Of a stretch of DNA of 64,000 bases, positions 26,136 to 35,425 are shown piece by piece. Source of the stretch: Rhodanobacter sp. DHG33 (GTDB taxonomy: Bacteria; Pseudomonadota; Gammaproteobacteria; Xanthomonadales; Rhodanobacteraceae). Made by a program: the position numbers and the translations under genes. Every line of letters begins with the position of its first letter. Position 1 is the first letter of the stretch. The DNA lies in NCBI RefSeq assembly GCF_014843005.1, contig NZ_JACYXM010000006.1, forward strand, positions 124,001 through 188,000. The letters are read 5' to 3'. A model generated the notes under the pieces. The model was not told where the DNA came from and ran no database searches. It saw nothing but the letters and a program-made list of their open reading frames with translations.

Positions 26136-26603
26136 ATGACCCGTCGCATCGCCGCCCGTCGCTCCCCCATCCACGGCAATGGCGTGTTCGCCGTCGAGCC
26201 CATCCGGAAAGGCGAGGAGATCATCCAGTACAAGGGCACGCTGATGACCCATGCCGAGGCCGACGACATGTACGGCGACGGCGGCGAAACCGGCCACACC
26301 TTCCTGTTCACCCTCAACGACGACTACATCATCGACGCCAACCGCAAGGGCAACGACGCGCGCTGGATCAACCACAGCTGCGCGCCCAACTGCCGCGCCG
26401 TGGTGGAGGAAAGCGCCGGCGGCGACCCGCGCAAGGATCGGGTGCTGATCGAGGCCATCCGCAACATCAAGCCGGGCGAAGAGCTCACCTACGACTACGG
26501 CATCACGCTGGAAGTGCCGCATACGGCGCGCCTGAAGAAGCTGTGGAAGTGTCTGTGCGGGTCGCCGGATTGCACGGGGACGCTGCTCAAGCCGAAGCGC
26601 TGA
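26136..26603 (+). CDS. SET-domain protein-lysine methyltransferase
   Basis: 155-residue protein that is little more than a SET domain plus post-SET. The marks are SPIHGNGVFAVEPI at about 10-23, the NHSCAPNCRA pseudoknot motif near 82-91, GEELTYDYG near 118-126, and a post-SET CLCGSPDCTG with three cysteines that, with NHSC, can hold a zinc. The S-adenosylmethionine-dependent lysine methyltransferase fold is certain; the target is unknown. Bacterial members are widespread and not confined to host-associated effectors. An in-frame ATG at 26103 would add 11 residues. Confidence 0.88.
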   Translation: MTRRIAARRSPIHGNGVFAVEPIRKGEEIIQYKGTLMTHAEADDMYGDGGETGHTFLFTLNDDYIIDANRKGNDARWINHSCAPNCRAVVEESAGGDPRKDRVLIEAIRNIKPGEELTYDYGITLEVPHTARLKKLWKCLCGSPDCTGTLLKPKR

Positions 26604-26683
26604 TCGGCCTGTCTGGCATCCGCGTATCCGCTTCCGGCGAATGAGTTTTCACGGCGCCTGGATCGCACGATCGGTGCACCGTC

Positions 26684-28723
26684 CTATTCCTCCTCCGCTT
26701 TCGGCCGCCATGCCTCGCTGAGCTGCTTCTGCACCGGCATCGGCACTGGCTCGTAGTGGCTCAGGTCCAGGCTGTAGCGGCCGCGGCCGCCGGTCATGGC
26801 CTTGAGTTCGGTGGGGTAGTCGGTGAGTTCGGCCAGCGGGGCCTGGGCGCGGATCATCAGTTCGCCGCCGCGGCTGCTGTCGGTGCCCAGGATGCGGGCG
26901 CGCTTGCCGGCGAGGCCGCCGGTGACGTCGCCCACGTCGACTTCGGGGATCGAGATTTCCACGTCCATGATGGGTTCGAGCACGATGGGCCGCGCCTTGC
27001 CCACGGCATCGAGAAAGGCTTTCTTGCCGGCGCTGACGAAGGCCACCTCCTTGGAGTCGACCGGGTGGTACTTGCCGTCGTACACGGTCACGCGCAGATC
27101 CTGCAGCGGGTAGCCGGCCACCGCGCCGCGCTCCATCGCCTGCCGCACGCCTTTCTCGATGGCGGGGAGGAAGGTGCCCGGGATCACGCCGCCTTTCACC
27201 GCGTCCACGAATTCGAAGCCGGCGCCGCGCTCCAGCGGCTCCACGCGCAAAAACACCTCGCCGAACTGGCCGGCGCCGCCGGTCTGCTTCTTGTGGCGGT
27301 GATGGCCTTCCGCCAGCGCGGCGATGGTTTCGCGATAGGCGATGCGCGGCGGATGGGTGGCCGCCTCCGCGCCGTAGCGTTCGCGCATGCGCTCCAGCGT
27401 GACCTTGAGATGCAGTTCGGAAAGTCCGCGCAGCACGGTCTCGTTGAGTTCCTTGTGGTGCTCCATGCGCAGGCAGGGGTCTTCCTCGGCCAGCCGTGCC
27501 AATGCATTTGCGAGCTTCTGTTCCTGGCCCTTGTGCTTAGGTTCCAGCGCGAGGCCGAACATCGGCTGCGGGAAGCGCATGGGCGCGAGATGGATGCGGT
27601 CGTCGTCGTGCGAGTCGTGCAGCACGGCGTCGTAGTGGATCTCCTCCACCTTGGCCACCGCGGCGATGTCGCCGGGGATGGCCTGCTCGATCTCCACGTG
27701 GTTCCTGGCATTGAGCCGGAACAGGTGGCCCACCCGGAACGGCTTGCGGCCGTCGTCCACGAACAGCTGCGCGTCGCGCCGCAGCGTGCCCTGCCACACG
27801 CGGAAGATGCCGAGCTTGCCCACGAAGGGATCGTTGACGATCTTGAACACGTCGGCGATCACGTGCTGCTTGGGGTCGGCGTTCACCGTGATCGCCTCAT
27901 GCTCGCCGTTGAGGAAAGGCGGCGGGTTGCCTTCCGCGGGATTCGGCAGCAGGCGGTCCGCGAGATCCAGCAGCTCCGTCACGCCCGCGCCGCTGCGCGC
28001 GCTGACGAAGCAGATCGGCACCAGGTGGCCTTCGCGCAGGCACTGCTCGAAGGCGTCGTGCAGCTGTTGCCGGTTCAGCGCGGCCTCGCCGTTGTCGAGG
28101 TAGGCGCCCATGGTCGCCTCGTTGATCTCCACCACCTGGTCGAGGATGTGCTGGTGCGCGCTGGCCAGCGAGGAGAAATCGGTGGCTCCCTCGGCGTGGA
28201 AGAAGCAGTCCAGCACCTGTTTGCCGCCCTGTGCGGGCAGGTTCACCGGCAGGCATTCGGGGCCGAATTCTTCGCGCAGCGCTTCCACCAGCGCACCCAG
28301 ATGGGCGACGACGGCGTCGATCTTGTTGACCACCAGCACGCGCGCGAGGCCGCGCATGCGGGCGTGTTCCATCATGCGGCGGGTGCCGTGCTCGATGCCG
28401 TTGACGGCGTTCACGACCACCATCACGGTTTCCACCGCGGCGAACGCCGAGAGCGTGCCGCCGCGGAAATCGTCGTAGCCGGCGGTGTCGATCAGGTTGA
28501 TGTGGCAGTTGCCGCGGTCGATGCCGGCGACGCAACTGTCGATGGAGTGGCCGCGCGCCTTTTCCTGCGCGTCGGTGTCGGACTGCGTGGTGCCGCGCTC
28601 CACCGAACCTTGCGCCTGGATCACGCCGCCGGCGTGCAGCAGGGCTTCGAACAGCGAGGTCTTGCCGGCGCCGGCATGGCCGGCGAGCGCGATGTTGCGG
28701 ATGCTTTCCGTGTTGTACGACAC
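26684..28723 (-). CDS. Elongation factor G paralogue (EF-G2-like)
   Basis: 679-residue translational GTPase. G1 GHAGAGKTS (about 15-23), G3 DTAGYDDF (about 79-86), G4 NKID and G5 SARSG are intact, followed by domains II-V (GGAGQFGEVFLRVEPL, the domain IV region, DVGDVTGGLAGKRARILG). It lacks the usual first residues of the canonical EF-G and is about 20 residues shorter, which fits the FusA2-type paralogue. Its role in translocation or ribosome recycling is not settled. GTG start with GGAGG upstream. The gene is not in a str operon, which supports a paralogue. Confidence 0.88.
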   Translation of the reverse strand: MSYNTESIRNIALAGHAGAGKTSLFEALLHAGGVIQAQGSVERGTTQSDTDAQEKARGHSIDSCVAGIDRGNCHINLIDTAGYDDFRGGTLSAFAAVETVMVVVNAVNGIEHGTRRMMEHARMRGLARVLVVNKIDAVVAHLGALVEALREEFGPECLPVNLPAQGGKQVLDCFFHAEGATDFSSLASAHQHILDQVVEINEATMGAYLDNGEAALNRQQLHDAFEQCLREGHLVPICFVSARSGAGVTELLDLADRLLPNPAEGNPPPFLNGEHEAITVNADPKQHVIADVFKIVNDPFVGKLGIFRVWQGTLRRDAQLFVDDGRKPFRVGHLFRLNARNHVEIEQAIPGDIAAVAKVEEIHYDAVLHDSHDDDRIHLAPMRFPQPMFGLALEPKHKGQEQKLANALARLAEEDPCLRMEHHKELNETVLRGLSELHLKVTLERMRERYGAEAATHPPRIAYRETIAALAEGHHRHKKQTGGAGQFGEVFLRVEPLERGAGFEFVDAVKGGVIPGTFLPAIEKGVRQAMERGAVAGYPLQDLRVTVYDGKYHPVDSKEVAFVSAGKKAFLDAVGKARPIVLEPIMDVEISIPEVDVGDVTGGLAGKRARILGTDSSRGGELMIRAQAPLAELTDYPTELKAMTGGRGRYSLDLSHYEPVPMPVQKQLSEAWRPKAEEE

Positions 28724-28947
28724 GATGCGACCCTCCTCTCGGGCCTGCCTGGAGATACCGGCAAGCTCTTTGGGCGCAGCCTCGTTCGGCGTAACGGCGC
28801 CGCACGGAAGCCGCGCGTGGCGACTGGCGGGCCGTCATGGTCGTCCGGGCGCGGACGCGGGGGCGGTCATGGCGGGGTGAGTTCGTGGATGGTAAGTCGC
28901 GGCGGGGTTAGGCGTGCGTCAAGGGACGCGGGAACCGCCGCGGCCGG

Positions 28948-30009
28948 TTGCGGTCTCTAGGGCCGGTTCAAGCAGCGCTCCGCATACTTCCTGCCGTTTC
29001 CGGCACCAAGGCCCTTCCCATCGCCACCCCACCGCAGGCCGACATCCCCGCCACGCCACCGCCCGGCCACGACCGGGACGGCACGCGTGCGCTCGACCTT
29101 GCGACCGTGGCGCGCCTGCGCCAGCTGCGCTGGCGCGAGCCGCCGCCCGGCCGGCGCCTGGCGTGGCTGGTGCTGCTCGTCGTGGCGCTGCTGCACCTCG
29201 TGTTCGCGGTGATGACCTGGTACGCGATGCATCCGCAGGAACCCGTGCCCGCCGAGCAATCCACGACGAGCGCCAGCGACGTGCTCGAGGTGCGCTTCAT
29301 TTCCGCCGCCCATGCGCCGGCCGCTAAGCCCGTGCCGCCCCTGGCCCTGCCGCCACCGCCGGCTCGCGCGCCCGTCCGCGCGACGGCGAAGCGCGTCGCC
29401 GAACCCGCGTCGAAGAATGCATCGAGCGAACCGCCGCCCGCGCCGGCACCGGCGGCCAGCGTGGCGCCGCCACGCCTGTTCGACAGCAGCGGTGCGGCCA
29501 TCCTGCCGGCGGCCGCCAGCAGCGCAGCGGCGCCCGAGTACGTGCAGCACATGCCGCAGGGCGACACGCGGATCATGCAGCACACCAGTCCGGTGAAGTA
29601 CAAACCGACTCCCTTCGACAAGGACTGGGGCCACGGCAGCAACGCGGTCGACGATGCGTTGCAGAAGGCGGTGGACAAGACCACCGTGAAGCACACCTTC
29701 GACCTGGGACATGGCATCCACATCCATTGCGGTGTTTCGCTGGTGGGTCTGGGCGGGGGCTGCGGCGGCGATCCGCCTTCGCCGCCGCCGCCCAAGGATG
29801 GCGACGTGCGCATGAACATGGCGCCCGCCAAGCCGCTGGCGCCCAACCCGCATGCCCCGCCGCCGCCGCCTTTGTCCAAGTGCATCGCGCTGTACCGTGC
29901 CGGCCAGCCGCTCGCCGAGGGCTGCCCCAGCGACACGCCGCTTCGCGCCGTGGACGAGGAGGTGCGCGAGCAGCGCGAAAAGCAGGCCAAACAGGCGGCG
30001 GGTCACTGA
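28948..30009 (+). CDS. TonB-like anchored protein with novel C-terminal module (A)
   Basis: About 353 residues. A Pro-rich cytoplasmic tail is followed by a single TM helix (about 72-92), a 100-residue Pro/Ala-rich periplasmic linker and a C-terminal module (about 196-328). The short LEVRFISAAHAP after the TM recalls TonB, but no TonB C-terminal domain is seen. The module has KTTVKHTFDLGHGIHIHCGV and ends near KCIALYR plus EGCPS. It shares this module with the next gene. The TTG at 28948 has no clear ribosome-binding site, so the start is uncertain. The function is unknown. Confidence 0.6.
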   Translation: MRSLGPVQAALRILPAVSGTKALPIATPPQADIPATPPPGHDRDGTRALDLATVARLRQLRWREPPPGRRLAWLVLLVVALLHLVFAVMTWYAMHPQEPVPAEQSTTSASDVLEVRFISAAHAPAAKPVPPLALPPPPARAPVRATAKRVAEPASKNASSEPPPAPAPAASVAPPRLFDSSGAAILPAAASSAAAPEYVQHMPQGDTRIMQHTSPVKYKPTPFDKDWGHGSNAVDDALQKAVDKTTVKHTFDLGHGIHIHCGVSLVGLGGGCGGDPPSPPPPKDGDVRMNMAPAKPLAPNPHAPPPPPLSKCIALYRAGQPLAEGCPSDTPLRAVDEEVREQREKQAKQAAGH

Positions 30010-30039
30010 CACGAGGCTGCCGCCCGCTAAACTCGTGCC

Positions 30040-32010
30040 ATGCCGCTGCCTACGGATCCGAACACGCCTCGACCATCTGCCCAGCGGCCGGCTCAGGTAC
30101 TGCTGAATTCGCCGCTCGCCGCTTCCTCGCGCATGCTCGGCCTGCGCGCGTCGCGGCGGCCTAGGCCGCGCCTGGCGTGGCGGCGTGTGACGGCGCTCGT
30201 CTGCAGCCTGCTGATCCACATCCTGTTCCTGCTCGGCTTCACTTTCGTGGAGGATTGGGAGGTGCCGCCGGGTCCGGACACGCCGGCGAAGCTGCAGGCA
30301 CACTTCATCGAATTGCCCGACCTCGCGCCCCCGCCGCCGCCGAAAGGCGAGCCGCCGCGCCAGGTCGGCCCGGTGCACCAGGGCCATGCTGCGCCCCGTG
30401 CCGGCGCGCAGCACACCGCGAACGCCGCCGCGCATCGCGCGCCGCACGCACCGCATGCACCTGCAGTCGCCGCGAAAGCCGTGGCTGTTGCGCCGGCGAA
30501 AGTGGCGGCGGCGCCGATACCGCCGCCCAGCGTGCCGCGGCCGGCGCCCACGCCGAAGTTGCAGCCGGTGCCGGTGGCGAACCAGCCGCCGCCGGTGAAC
30601 CTGTCCAAGCCCACCTTGCAGCCGCCGGTGCCGCCCCGGTTCCAGCCACAGCCCGTGCGTCCGCCGCAGGTCGAAGGCAACCAGCCGATGCTGCCGCCGC
30701 CTTCGCTGGCACTCCCGGCCGTGCCGCCGCAATCGCAACCCGCGGTCACACCACCCACCATGGCGCTGGATCGCGTGGCGCCGGATTCGCAGGCACCCGC
30801 CATCGCGCAACCGGCGCATGTAGACCTGCCTGCCGCGCCGCCCGCTCCCGACTTGCAGGCCGTGCCGCTGCCGGCCCAGGTCGCGCCGCAGGTGAGCTTG
30901 CAGACCTCGCTGGACGCACCCGCGCCGGATGCGCCCAGTCATCTGTCCAAGGTGCAGGCTCCCGCGCCCATCGAAGCTCAGGAGCAGCCGCTCGCCGCGA
31001 TCCCGCAATCGGCATCCGCGACACCCAGCATCGCGCCGTCGCCGAAGGCCACCGTCGAGATCACCAGCGACCAGTCGGCGACCACGATCGGCAAGCTCGC
31101 GCCGGTGGCCTTGCCGCCGGGAGAAAGCACGCCGGCGTCGAGCCAGGCATCGGCGACGGCATCGTCGACCGCCACGGACAACGCAGCGAGCGAAGAGGCC
31201 ACGGGGAAAACAAGCGAAAGCGCGGCATCGGGCGTCAGCACCGCACCCAACGCCACGCCGGAGGGCAGCGACAACGCGCATCCCGGCGAACCGCAGGGCA
31301 CGACCAGCGCCAGCGACATGGCTGCCGTGCACGGCAACGGTCCGACCACATCGCATGGCCTGGGCCACGCCACTTCGGGCAATCCCGGCAAGGGGCAGGG
31401 CGCTTTGCCGGGCACGCAGCCCGGTGCCGGCATCGCTGGCGCTGGGGCGGCATCGGCCAGCCAGGCAACGCCGAACAAGGTGCCCGAGTTCATCCAGCTC
31501 AAGCCCTCGGGCGACACTGCGGTGATGCGCCACAACGTCAACAGCGTGAAGTACCAGGCCACGCGCTTCGACCCGTACTGGACGCCGCCGGGCGAAAGCA
31601 CGGTGGACACCGCGCTGCGCCACGCGGCGGAAAAGACCACGGTGCAGCACACCTTCCACCTGCCGCTGGGCATCCGCATCAAGTGCTCGGTGACGCCGCT
31701 GATTCCCGTGTCGCTGCTGGGTTGCGGCAACGCCGACCAGCCGCCGCCGGCGGTGGCGCAGAAATCCTACGACCGGCTCAATTTACCTAGCCTTCCCGGC
31801 GGCAGCGTGCCCAGCGTGTCGCCCGCGGCCTCGGCTACCGCGGCGGCGCCGGCGCACGTCGCGTTGAACAACGATGCGCAGTGCGCGGCCGCGCGCATTG
31901 CCGGTGGCCCGATGCCGCCAGGGTGCCCGCCGACCGAGCCGGTGGTGAAGGGGTACGTGCCCGCGGCTTCGGCGAGTTCATGGGTACCGGCCAGCGATCA
32001 GTTCCATTGA
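30040..32010 (+). CDS. TonB-like anchored protein with novel C-terminal module (B)
   Basis: 656-residue paralogue of the preceding protein, 30 bases downstream and probably cotranscribed. A basic N-terminus, one TM helix (about 50-69), then roughly 400 residues of Pro/Ala/Ser/Gln-rich linker and a C-terminal module (about 481-640). Shared with protein A are a VKY/FD/W stretch, KTTVQHTFHLPLGIRIKCSV, a GC ahead of a PPP segment, and a Cys near the end followed by PPGCPP. The linker could span the periplasm. No ExbB/ExbD genes are nearby. No recognised family and no function assigned. Confidence 0.68.
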   Translation: MPLPTDPNTPRPSAQRPAQVLLNSPLAASSRMLGLRASRRPRPRLAWRRVTALVCSLLIHILFLLGFTFVEDWEVPPGPDTPAKLQAHFIELPDLAPPPPPKGEPPRQVGPVHQGHAAPRAGAQHTANAAAHRAPHAPHAPAVAAKAVAVAPAKVAAAPIPPPSVPRPAPTPKLQPVPVANQPPPVNLSKPTLQPPVPPRFQPQPVRPPQVEGNQPMLPPPSLALPAVPPQSQPAVTPPTMALDRVAPDSQAPAIAQPAHVDLPAAPPAPDLQAVPLPAQVAPQVSLQTSLDAPAPDAPSHLSKVQAPAPIEAQEQPLAAIPQSASATPSIAPSPKATVEITSDQSATTIGKLAPVALPPGESTPASSQASATASSTATDNAASEEATGKTSESAASGVSTAPNATPEGSDNAHPGEPQGTTSASDMAAVHGNGPTTSHGLGHATSGNPGKGQGALPGTQPGAGIAGAGAASASQATPNKVPEFIQLKPSGDTAVMRHNVNSVKYQATRFDPYWTPPGESTVDTALRHAAEKTTVQHTFHLPLGIRIKCSVTPLIPVSLLGCGNADQPPPAVAQKSYDRLNLPSLPGGSVPSVSPAASATAAAPAHVALNNDAQCAAARIAGGPMPPGCPPTEPVVKGYVPAASASSWVPASDQFH

Positions 32011-32049
32011 GTTGATCGGCAGACAGGTGGCGCTGCTTTCCAGCGCTTC

Positions 32050-32074
32050 GCCCGCCTCGGCGAGTCGGGCTTTT
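32050..32074 (+). terminator. Probable terminator of the TonB-like pair
   Basis: GCCCG-C-CTCG-G-CGAG-T-CGGGC (32050-32070) makes a two-part stem with one mismatch, followed by TTTT, 39 bases after the stop codon. The remaining 140 bases before the convergent gene hold no recognisable signal. Confidence 0.6.
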
Positions 32075-32214
32075 CGCATGCCGTGAGTAACCCGGCGGCT
32101 TCGATTGCCGCCGGTACCCGGAACCGCTGCAGTCCTAGCCAGGAGCGCAAGCAACGGCTTCGCGGACAGACGAGATCCGCAAGCACGGGAAGGGCGGCAG
32201 GTTTTCGGAGCCGG

Positions 32215-34491
32215 TTACTGCAACCGCTGGAACTCCCGCAGCAGCGGCAAGCGCCGCACGCGCACCGCGCTCACGCGGAACACCGCATTGGCCAAGGCCG
32301 GCGCCGCCGTTGGCATGCCGAGGAAGCTGGCGCCTGCGGGCGGAAGGCCGTCGTTGGGGACGATGATGGTCTCCACGGCATTCGGCAGCTGGGCCATGCC
32401 GGCGATCGGATAACTCTTCCAGTCGCGCTGCTGCACCTTGCCGTCCTTCGTGGTGATGGCGAGGTTGAGTGCGATGGAGAGCGCATCCAGCGTGGCGCCG
32501 GCGACCTGGCCTTCGAGGCCGAGCGGGTTGATGACGCGGCCCACGTCCACCGCGCAGACGACGCGCACGATGCTGAGCTTGTCGTTCTGCAGCGAGGTCT
32601 CGACGGCATGCGCCACGTAGGCGCCGTCCATGCTCCAGCAGGCGATGCCGAGGCCGTTGACGCTGTGCAGCCAGTTCTTCCAGCCGATACGGTCGGCGAC
32701 CAGCTGCAGCACGTTGCGCAGGCGCGCAGTGTCCAGCGCGCCGCCGTCCTTCAGCGGAATGCTGCGCGGGTCGCCGAGCAGGCGCAGGCGCGTCTGCAGC
32801 GGATCTTCGCGCAGCTGGTGCGCGATTTCGTCGACGAAGCTTTCCGCCGCGAAGGCGTTGGCGAGGTGCGGCATGGCGCGATGCGGGCCGCGCGGCAGGG
32901 AGGATTCCTGCGCATACCAGTCGCTGCGGAAGTTGGGTACGAGACCGGCGGGCAGCTGGTCCACCGAAACTTCCGAATGCCACAGCCGGTCGGCAGGCAC
33001 GCCGCGGCCGGCGAGCGCGGAGGCGCTGGCGATGCGCTGGTTCCAGCCGACCACGTTGCGCTTGCGGTCCAGCACCGCACTGATCCGGTGCACACTGGCG
33101 GGGCGGTAGTAGTCGTGGGTGAAGTCTTCGCCGCGCGTCCACAGCAGGCGCACGGGCTTGTTCGCTTCCTTCGCCAGCAGCACGGCTTCGGCCACGTAGT
33201 CGTGGTCGAGGCGGCGTCCGTAACCGCCGCCCACGCGCGGCACGCGGATTTCGATCTTGTCGGGCGTGAGGCCGGTGAGCCGCTGCACCACGGCGCAGGC
33301 CTGCTGCGGCGCCTGGGTGGGCACGACGAGGCTGGCCCGGTCCTTTTCGATGTGCGCGAGGCAGTTCATCGGCTCGGCGCAGGCGTGCGCGAGCCAGGGC
33401 TGGTAATAGGTCGCGTCCACGCGCACGGCCGCATGCTTGGCGGTTTTTTCCACATCGCCGTCGTCGCGTACGCGGGTCGTGGGCGTGGCAGAGGATTTGT
33501 CGTCGAGCAGGTCAGCGGCCTGTTGTTCCAGGGCGGCGGTGCTTTCCGTGGCGCTGGCACCGGGCTTCCATTCCACCTTGAGCTGGTCGCGGCCTTGCAG
33601 CGCGGCCCAGGTGTTTTCGGCCAGCACGGCCACCGCGGGGGCGATCACGGTGAGGCCGGGCTGCATGGTGTGCTCGGGCCGGAGCGGTATCACCTTGACC
33701 ACGCCCTTCACGGCGAGCGCAGGTGCGGGATCGAGGCTGGCCAGCGCGCCGTCCGGCCAAGGGCAGTGCAGCAGCACGGCGACCAGCGCCTCGGCCTCGT
33801 TGTGGTCGACGGCGTATTTCGCGCGGCCGGTGACGATGGCATGCGCATCCACGTCGCCTACCGGCTTGCCGATGAGGGTGTACTGCTCCGGCGACTTCGG
33901 TGTGGGCGGCTGCTGCGGCAGGTCGATCTTGCTGGCGTCGGCCACCAGGCTGCCGTAGGTGACGCGGCGGCCGTCCGGCGCGATCACGGTGCCGGCTTCG
34001 CAGCGCAGGCGGTCGGCGGCGATGCCGAGCCGGCGCGCGGCCGCCTGCGTGAGCAGCCAGCGCGCCAGCGCGCCGGCCTGGCGCAGGTCGGCCCAGGCGG
34101 CGGGGATGGAGTCGCCGGTACCGCCGCGCTGGCGGCCGTAGCTCCAGTGCGTCTTGTTGTTGTCGCCGGCGTCGACGCCAAGGCCGAGATGCACCACGCT
34201 GACGCGGTTCCAGTCGGCGTCCAGTTCGTCGGCGACGATCATCGGCAGCGAGGTGGCGACGCCGGTGCCGGTGTCGGGATCGCGCGCGCCGATCAGCACA
34301 TTGCCGTCGGAATCGATGCGCACATAGGCGCCGAGCTCGTGGAAATCGTTGCCAAGCCATTCCGGCGGCAGCGGCGGTTCGGTCGCCTCGGCGAAGCGCA
34401 CGCCAACCACCAGCGCACCCGCGGTGCCGGCGAGGATCTGCAGGAAGCGCCGCCGCGAGAGGCGGATGCCATTCGTCGCAGGAGTGCTCAT
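32215..34491 (-). CDS. Molybdopterin subunit of an IorB-like hydroxylase, catalytic Glu absent
   Basis: 758-residue large subunit of the xanthine oxidase/isoquinoline 1-oxidoreductase beta family, with a twin-arginine signal (SRRRFLQIL at 11-19) for export of the folded complex. Family marks are the DPDTGTG region and GGGYGRRLDHDY. The C-terminal motif that carries the catalytic glutamate in relatives (GVGEPGTPP) reads ASFLGMPTA here: in a gapless alignment of PP-x-G-x-x-E-P-G-x-P the Glu is Phe. The ATG at 34491 overlaps the preceding stop as ATGA, so translation is coupled to the iron-sulfur subunit. Confidence 0.88.
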   Translation of the reverse strand: MSTPATNGIRLSRRRFLQILAGTAGALVVGVRFAEATEPPLPPEWLGNDFHELGAYVRIDSDGNVLIGARDPDTGTGVATSLPMIVADELDADWNRVSVVHLGLGVDAGDNNKTHWSYGRQRGGTGDSIPAAWADLRQAGALARWLLTQAAARRLGIAADRLRCEAGTVIAPDGRRVTYGSLVADASKIDLPQQPPTPKSPEQYTLIGKPVGDVDAHAIVTGRAKYAVDHNEAEALVAVLLHCPWPDGALASLDPAPALAVKGVVKVIPLRPEHTMQPGLTVIAPAVAVLAENTWAALQGRDQLKVEWKPGASATESTAALEQQAADLLDDKSSATPTTRVRDDGDVEKTAKHAAVRVDATYYQPWLAHACAEPMNCLAHIEKDRASLVVPTQAPQQACAVVQRLTGLTPDKIEIRVPRVGGGYGRRLDHDYVAEAVLLAKEANKPVRLLWTRGEDFTHDYYRPASVHRISAVLDRKRNVVGWNQRIASASALAGRGVPADRLWHSEVSVDQLPAGLVPNFRSDWYAQESSLPRGPHRAMPHLANAFAAESFVDEIAHQLREDPLQTRLRLLGDPRSIPLKDGGALDTARLRNVLQLVADRIGWKNWLHSVNGLGIACWSMDGAYVAHAVETSLQNDKLSIVRVVCAVDVGRVINPLGLEGQVAGATLDALSIALNLAITTKDGKVQQRDWKSYPIAGMAQLPNAVETIIVPNDGLPPAGASFLGMPTAAPALANAVFRVSAVRVRRLPLLREFQRLQ

Positions 34492-35024
34492 GCCTGACCT
34501 GCCTTGCCGGCGGCCGCACGCTTGATCGCGGCACGCACCCGCGTCTGGCTGCCGCAGCGGCAGCTGTTGGGCAACTGGTCGATATCGACGTCGCCGGGTT
34601 GCGGCTTGCGCTTGAGCAGGTCGAAGCTGGCCATCAGCCAGCCGGGGGTGCAGTAGCCGCAGCCGATCGCATCCTCGTCGATGAAGGCTTGCTGCAGCGG
34701 ATGCAGGCTGCCGTCTTCCGCGGTGAGGCCTTCCACCGTGGTGATGCTCTTGCCGGCGAGCTTGGCCATGGGCTGGGTGATCGCGGAAACGGGCTTGCCG
34801 TTCACCAGCACCAGATCGGCGCCGTTCTCGCCATGCGTGCCGCCGTATTTGGTGCCGGTGAGCCACAGTACGTCGCGCAGGTACCACAGCAGCGGCATCT
34901 GCGGATCGCCCGTGTGCACGAAGCGCTCGCCGTTGATCTCGACCGCGATGCCGCCGCGTGCCGGCTCGGACACGATGCCGTTGTCCGGAATGGGCGGCAC
35001 ATCGTGGGCTTGGGCTGGCGCCAT
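34488..35024 (-). CDS. 2Fe-2S subunit of the same hydroxylase, N-terminal cluster lost
   Basis: 178-residue small subunit of the IorA/CoxS type, which normally carries two [2Fe-2S] clusters passing electrons from molybdopterin. The C-terminal helical half keeps all four cysteines (IGCGYCTPGW and SCRCGSQTR). The N-terminal plant-ferredoxin half keeps its fold sequence (LLWYLRD, LTGTKYG) but every cluster cysteine is replaced: the family motif C-x4-C-x2-C and the later C read G, N, D and I (KYGGTHGENGADLVLVNG, then VSAI). The ATG at 35024 has GGAGGAGA upstream. It is the first gene of the pair. Confidence 0.86.
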   Translation of the reverse strand: MAPAQAHDVPPIPDNGIVSEPARGGIAVEINGERFVHTGDPQMPLLWYLRDVLWLTGTKYGGTHGENGADLVLVNGKPVSAITQPMAKLAGKSITTVEGLTAEDGSLHPLQQAFIDEDAIGCGYCTPGWLMASFDLLKRKPQPGDVDIDQLPNSCRCGSQTRVRAAIKRAAAGKAGQA

Positions 35025-35129
35025 GCGGGATCTCCTCCAAACGTATCCCGTGCATTGTTGCATTGTGGCGGGTGGCTTAGGAATGCGGGGTCTGAACGGC
35101 TGGCGCTTGGCTTCGTGAACTTGTCGCAA

Positions 35130-35201
35130 GCAACGGAGCGGTTTCGTCCGCCTGCCGGCGGCCGAGCTACTTTCTCTTTGCGTGCTCAAAGAGAAAGTAG
35201 C
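35130..35201. repeat. REP-like element with 15-bp perfect stem (copy 2)
   Basis: A shared block (ACGGAGCGGTTTCG, CCTGCCGGCGGCCGA) runs into the hairpin GCTACTTTCTCTTTG (35166-35180), loop CGTGCT, CAAAGAGAAAGTAGC (35187-35201). Inverted relative of the element at 35786-35855. Confidence 0.85.
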
Positions 35202-35425
35202 CAAAGAGAAAGAGCACCCCGATGCGTCGCTCTCCGGGCATCCTGCCCTGCGAGTGCGTGAGGCGTGGCCGGGCTTTTCGGCCGGGCTTCCTGCCCGGTC
35301 GAAAAGGCATCGCCCTCCCTGGCGATGCCCGCTGCGCGGCCTGATCGTCCCCGCCTCACCGCCGCATAGGGGCTCCGAAGAGCAGCGCGCTCCCAGCGCG
35401 CAGAAGCCACGGCCAGAGCAGAATC

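Noticed and set aside
28957-31659. A 900-codon minus-strand frame across the TonB-like genes
   Set aside because: Shadow of two Pro/Ala-rich genes; the antisense reading is Arg/Gly-rich without motifs, and the plus reading has paralogy and Cys conservation.
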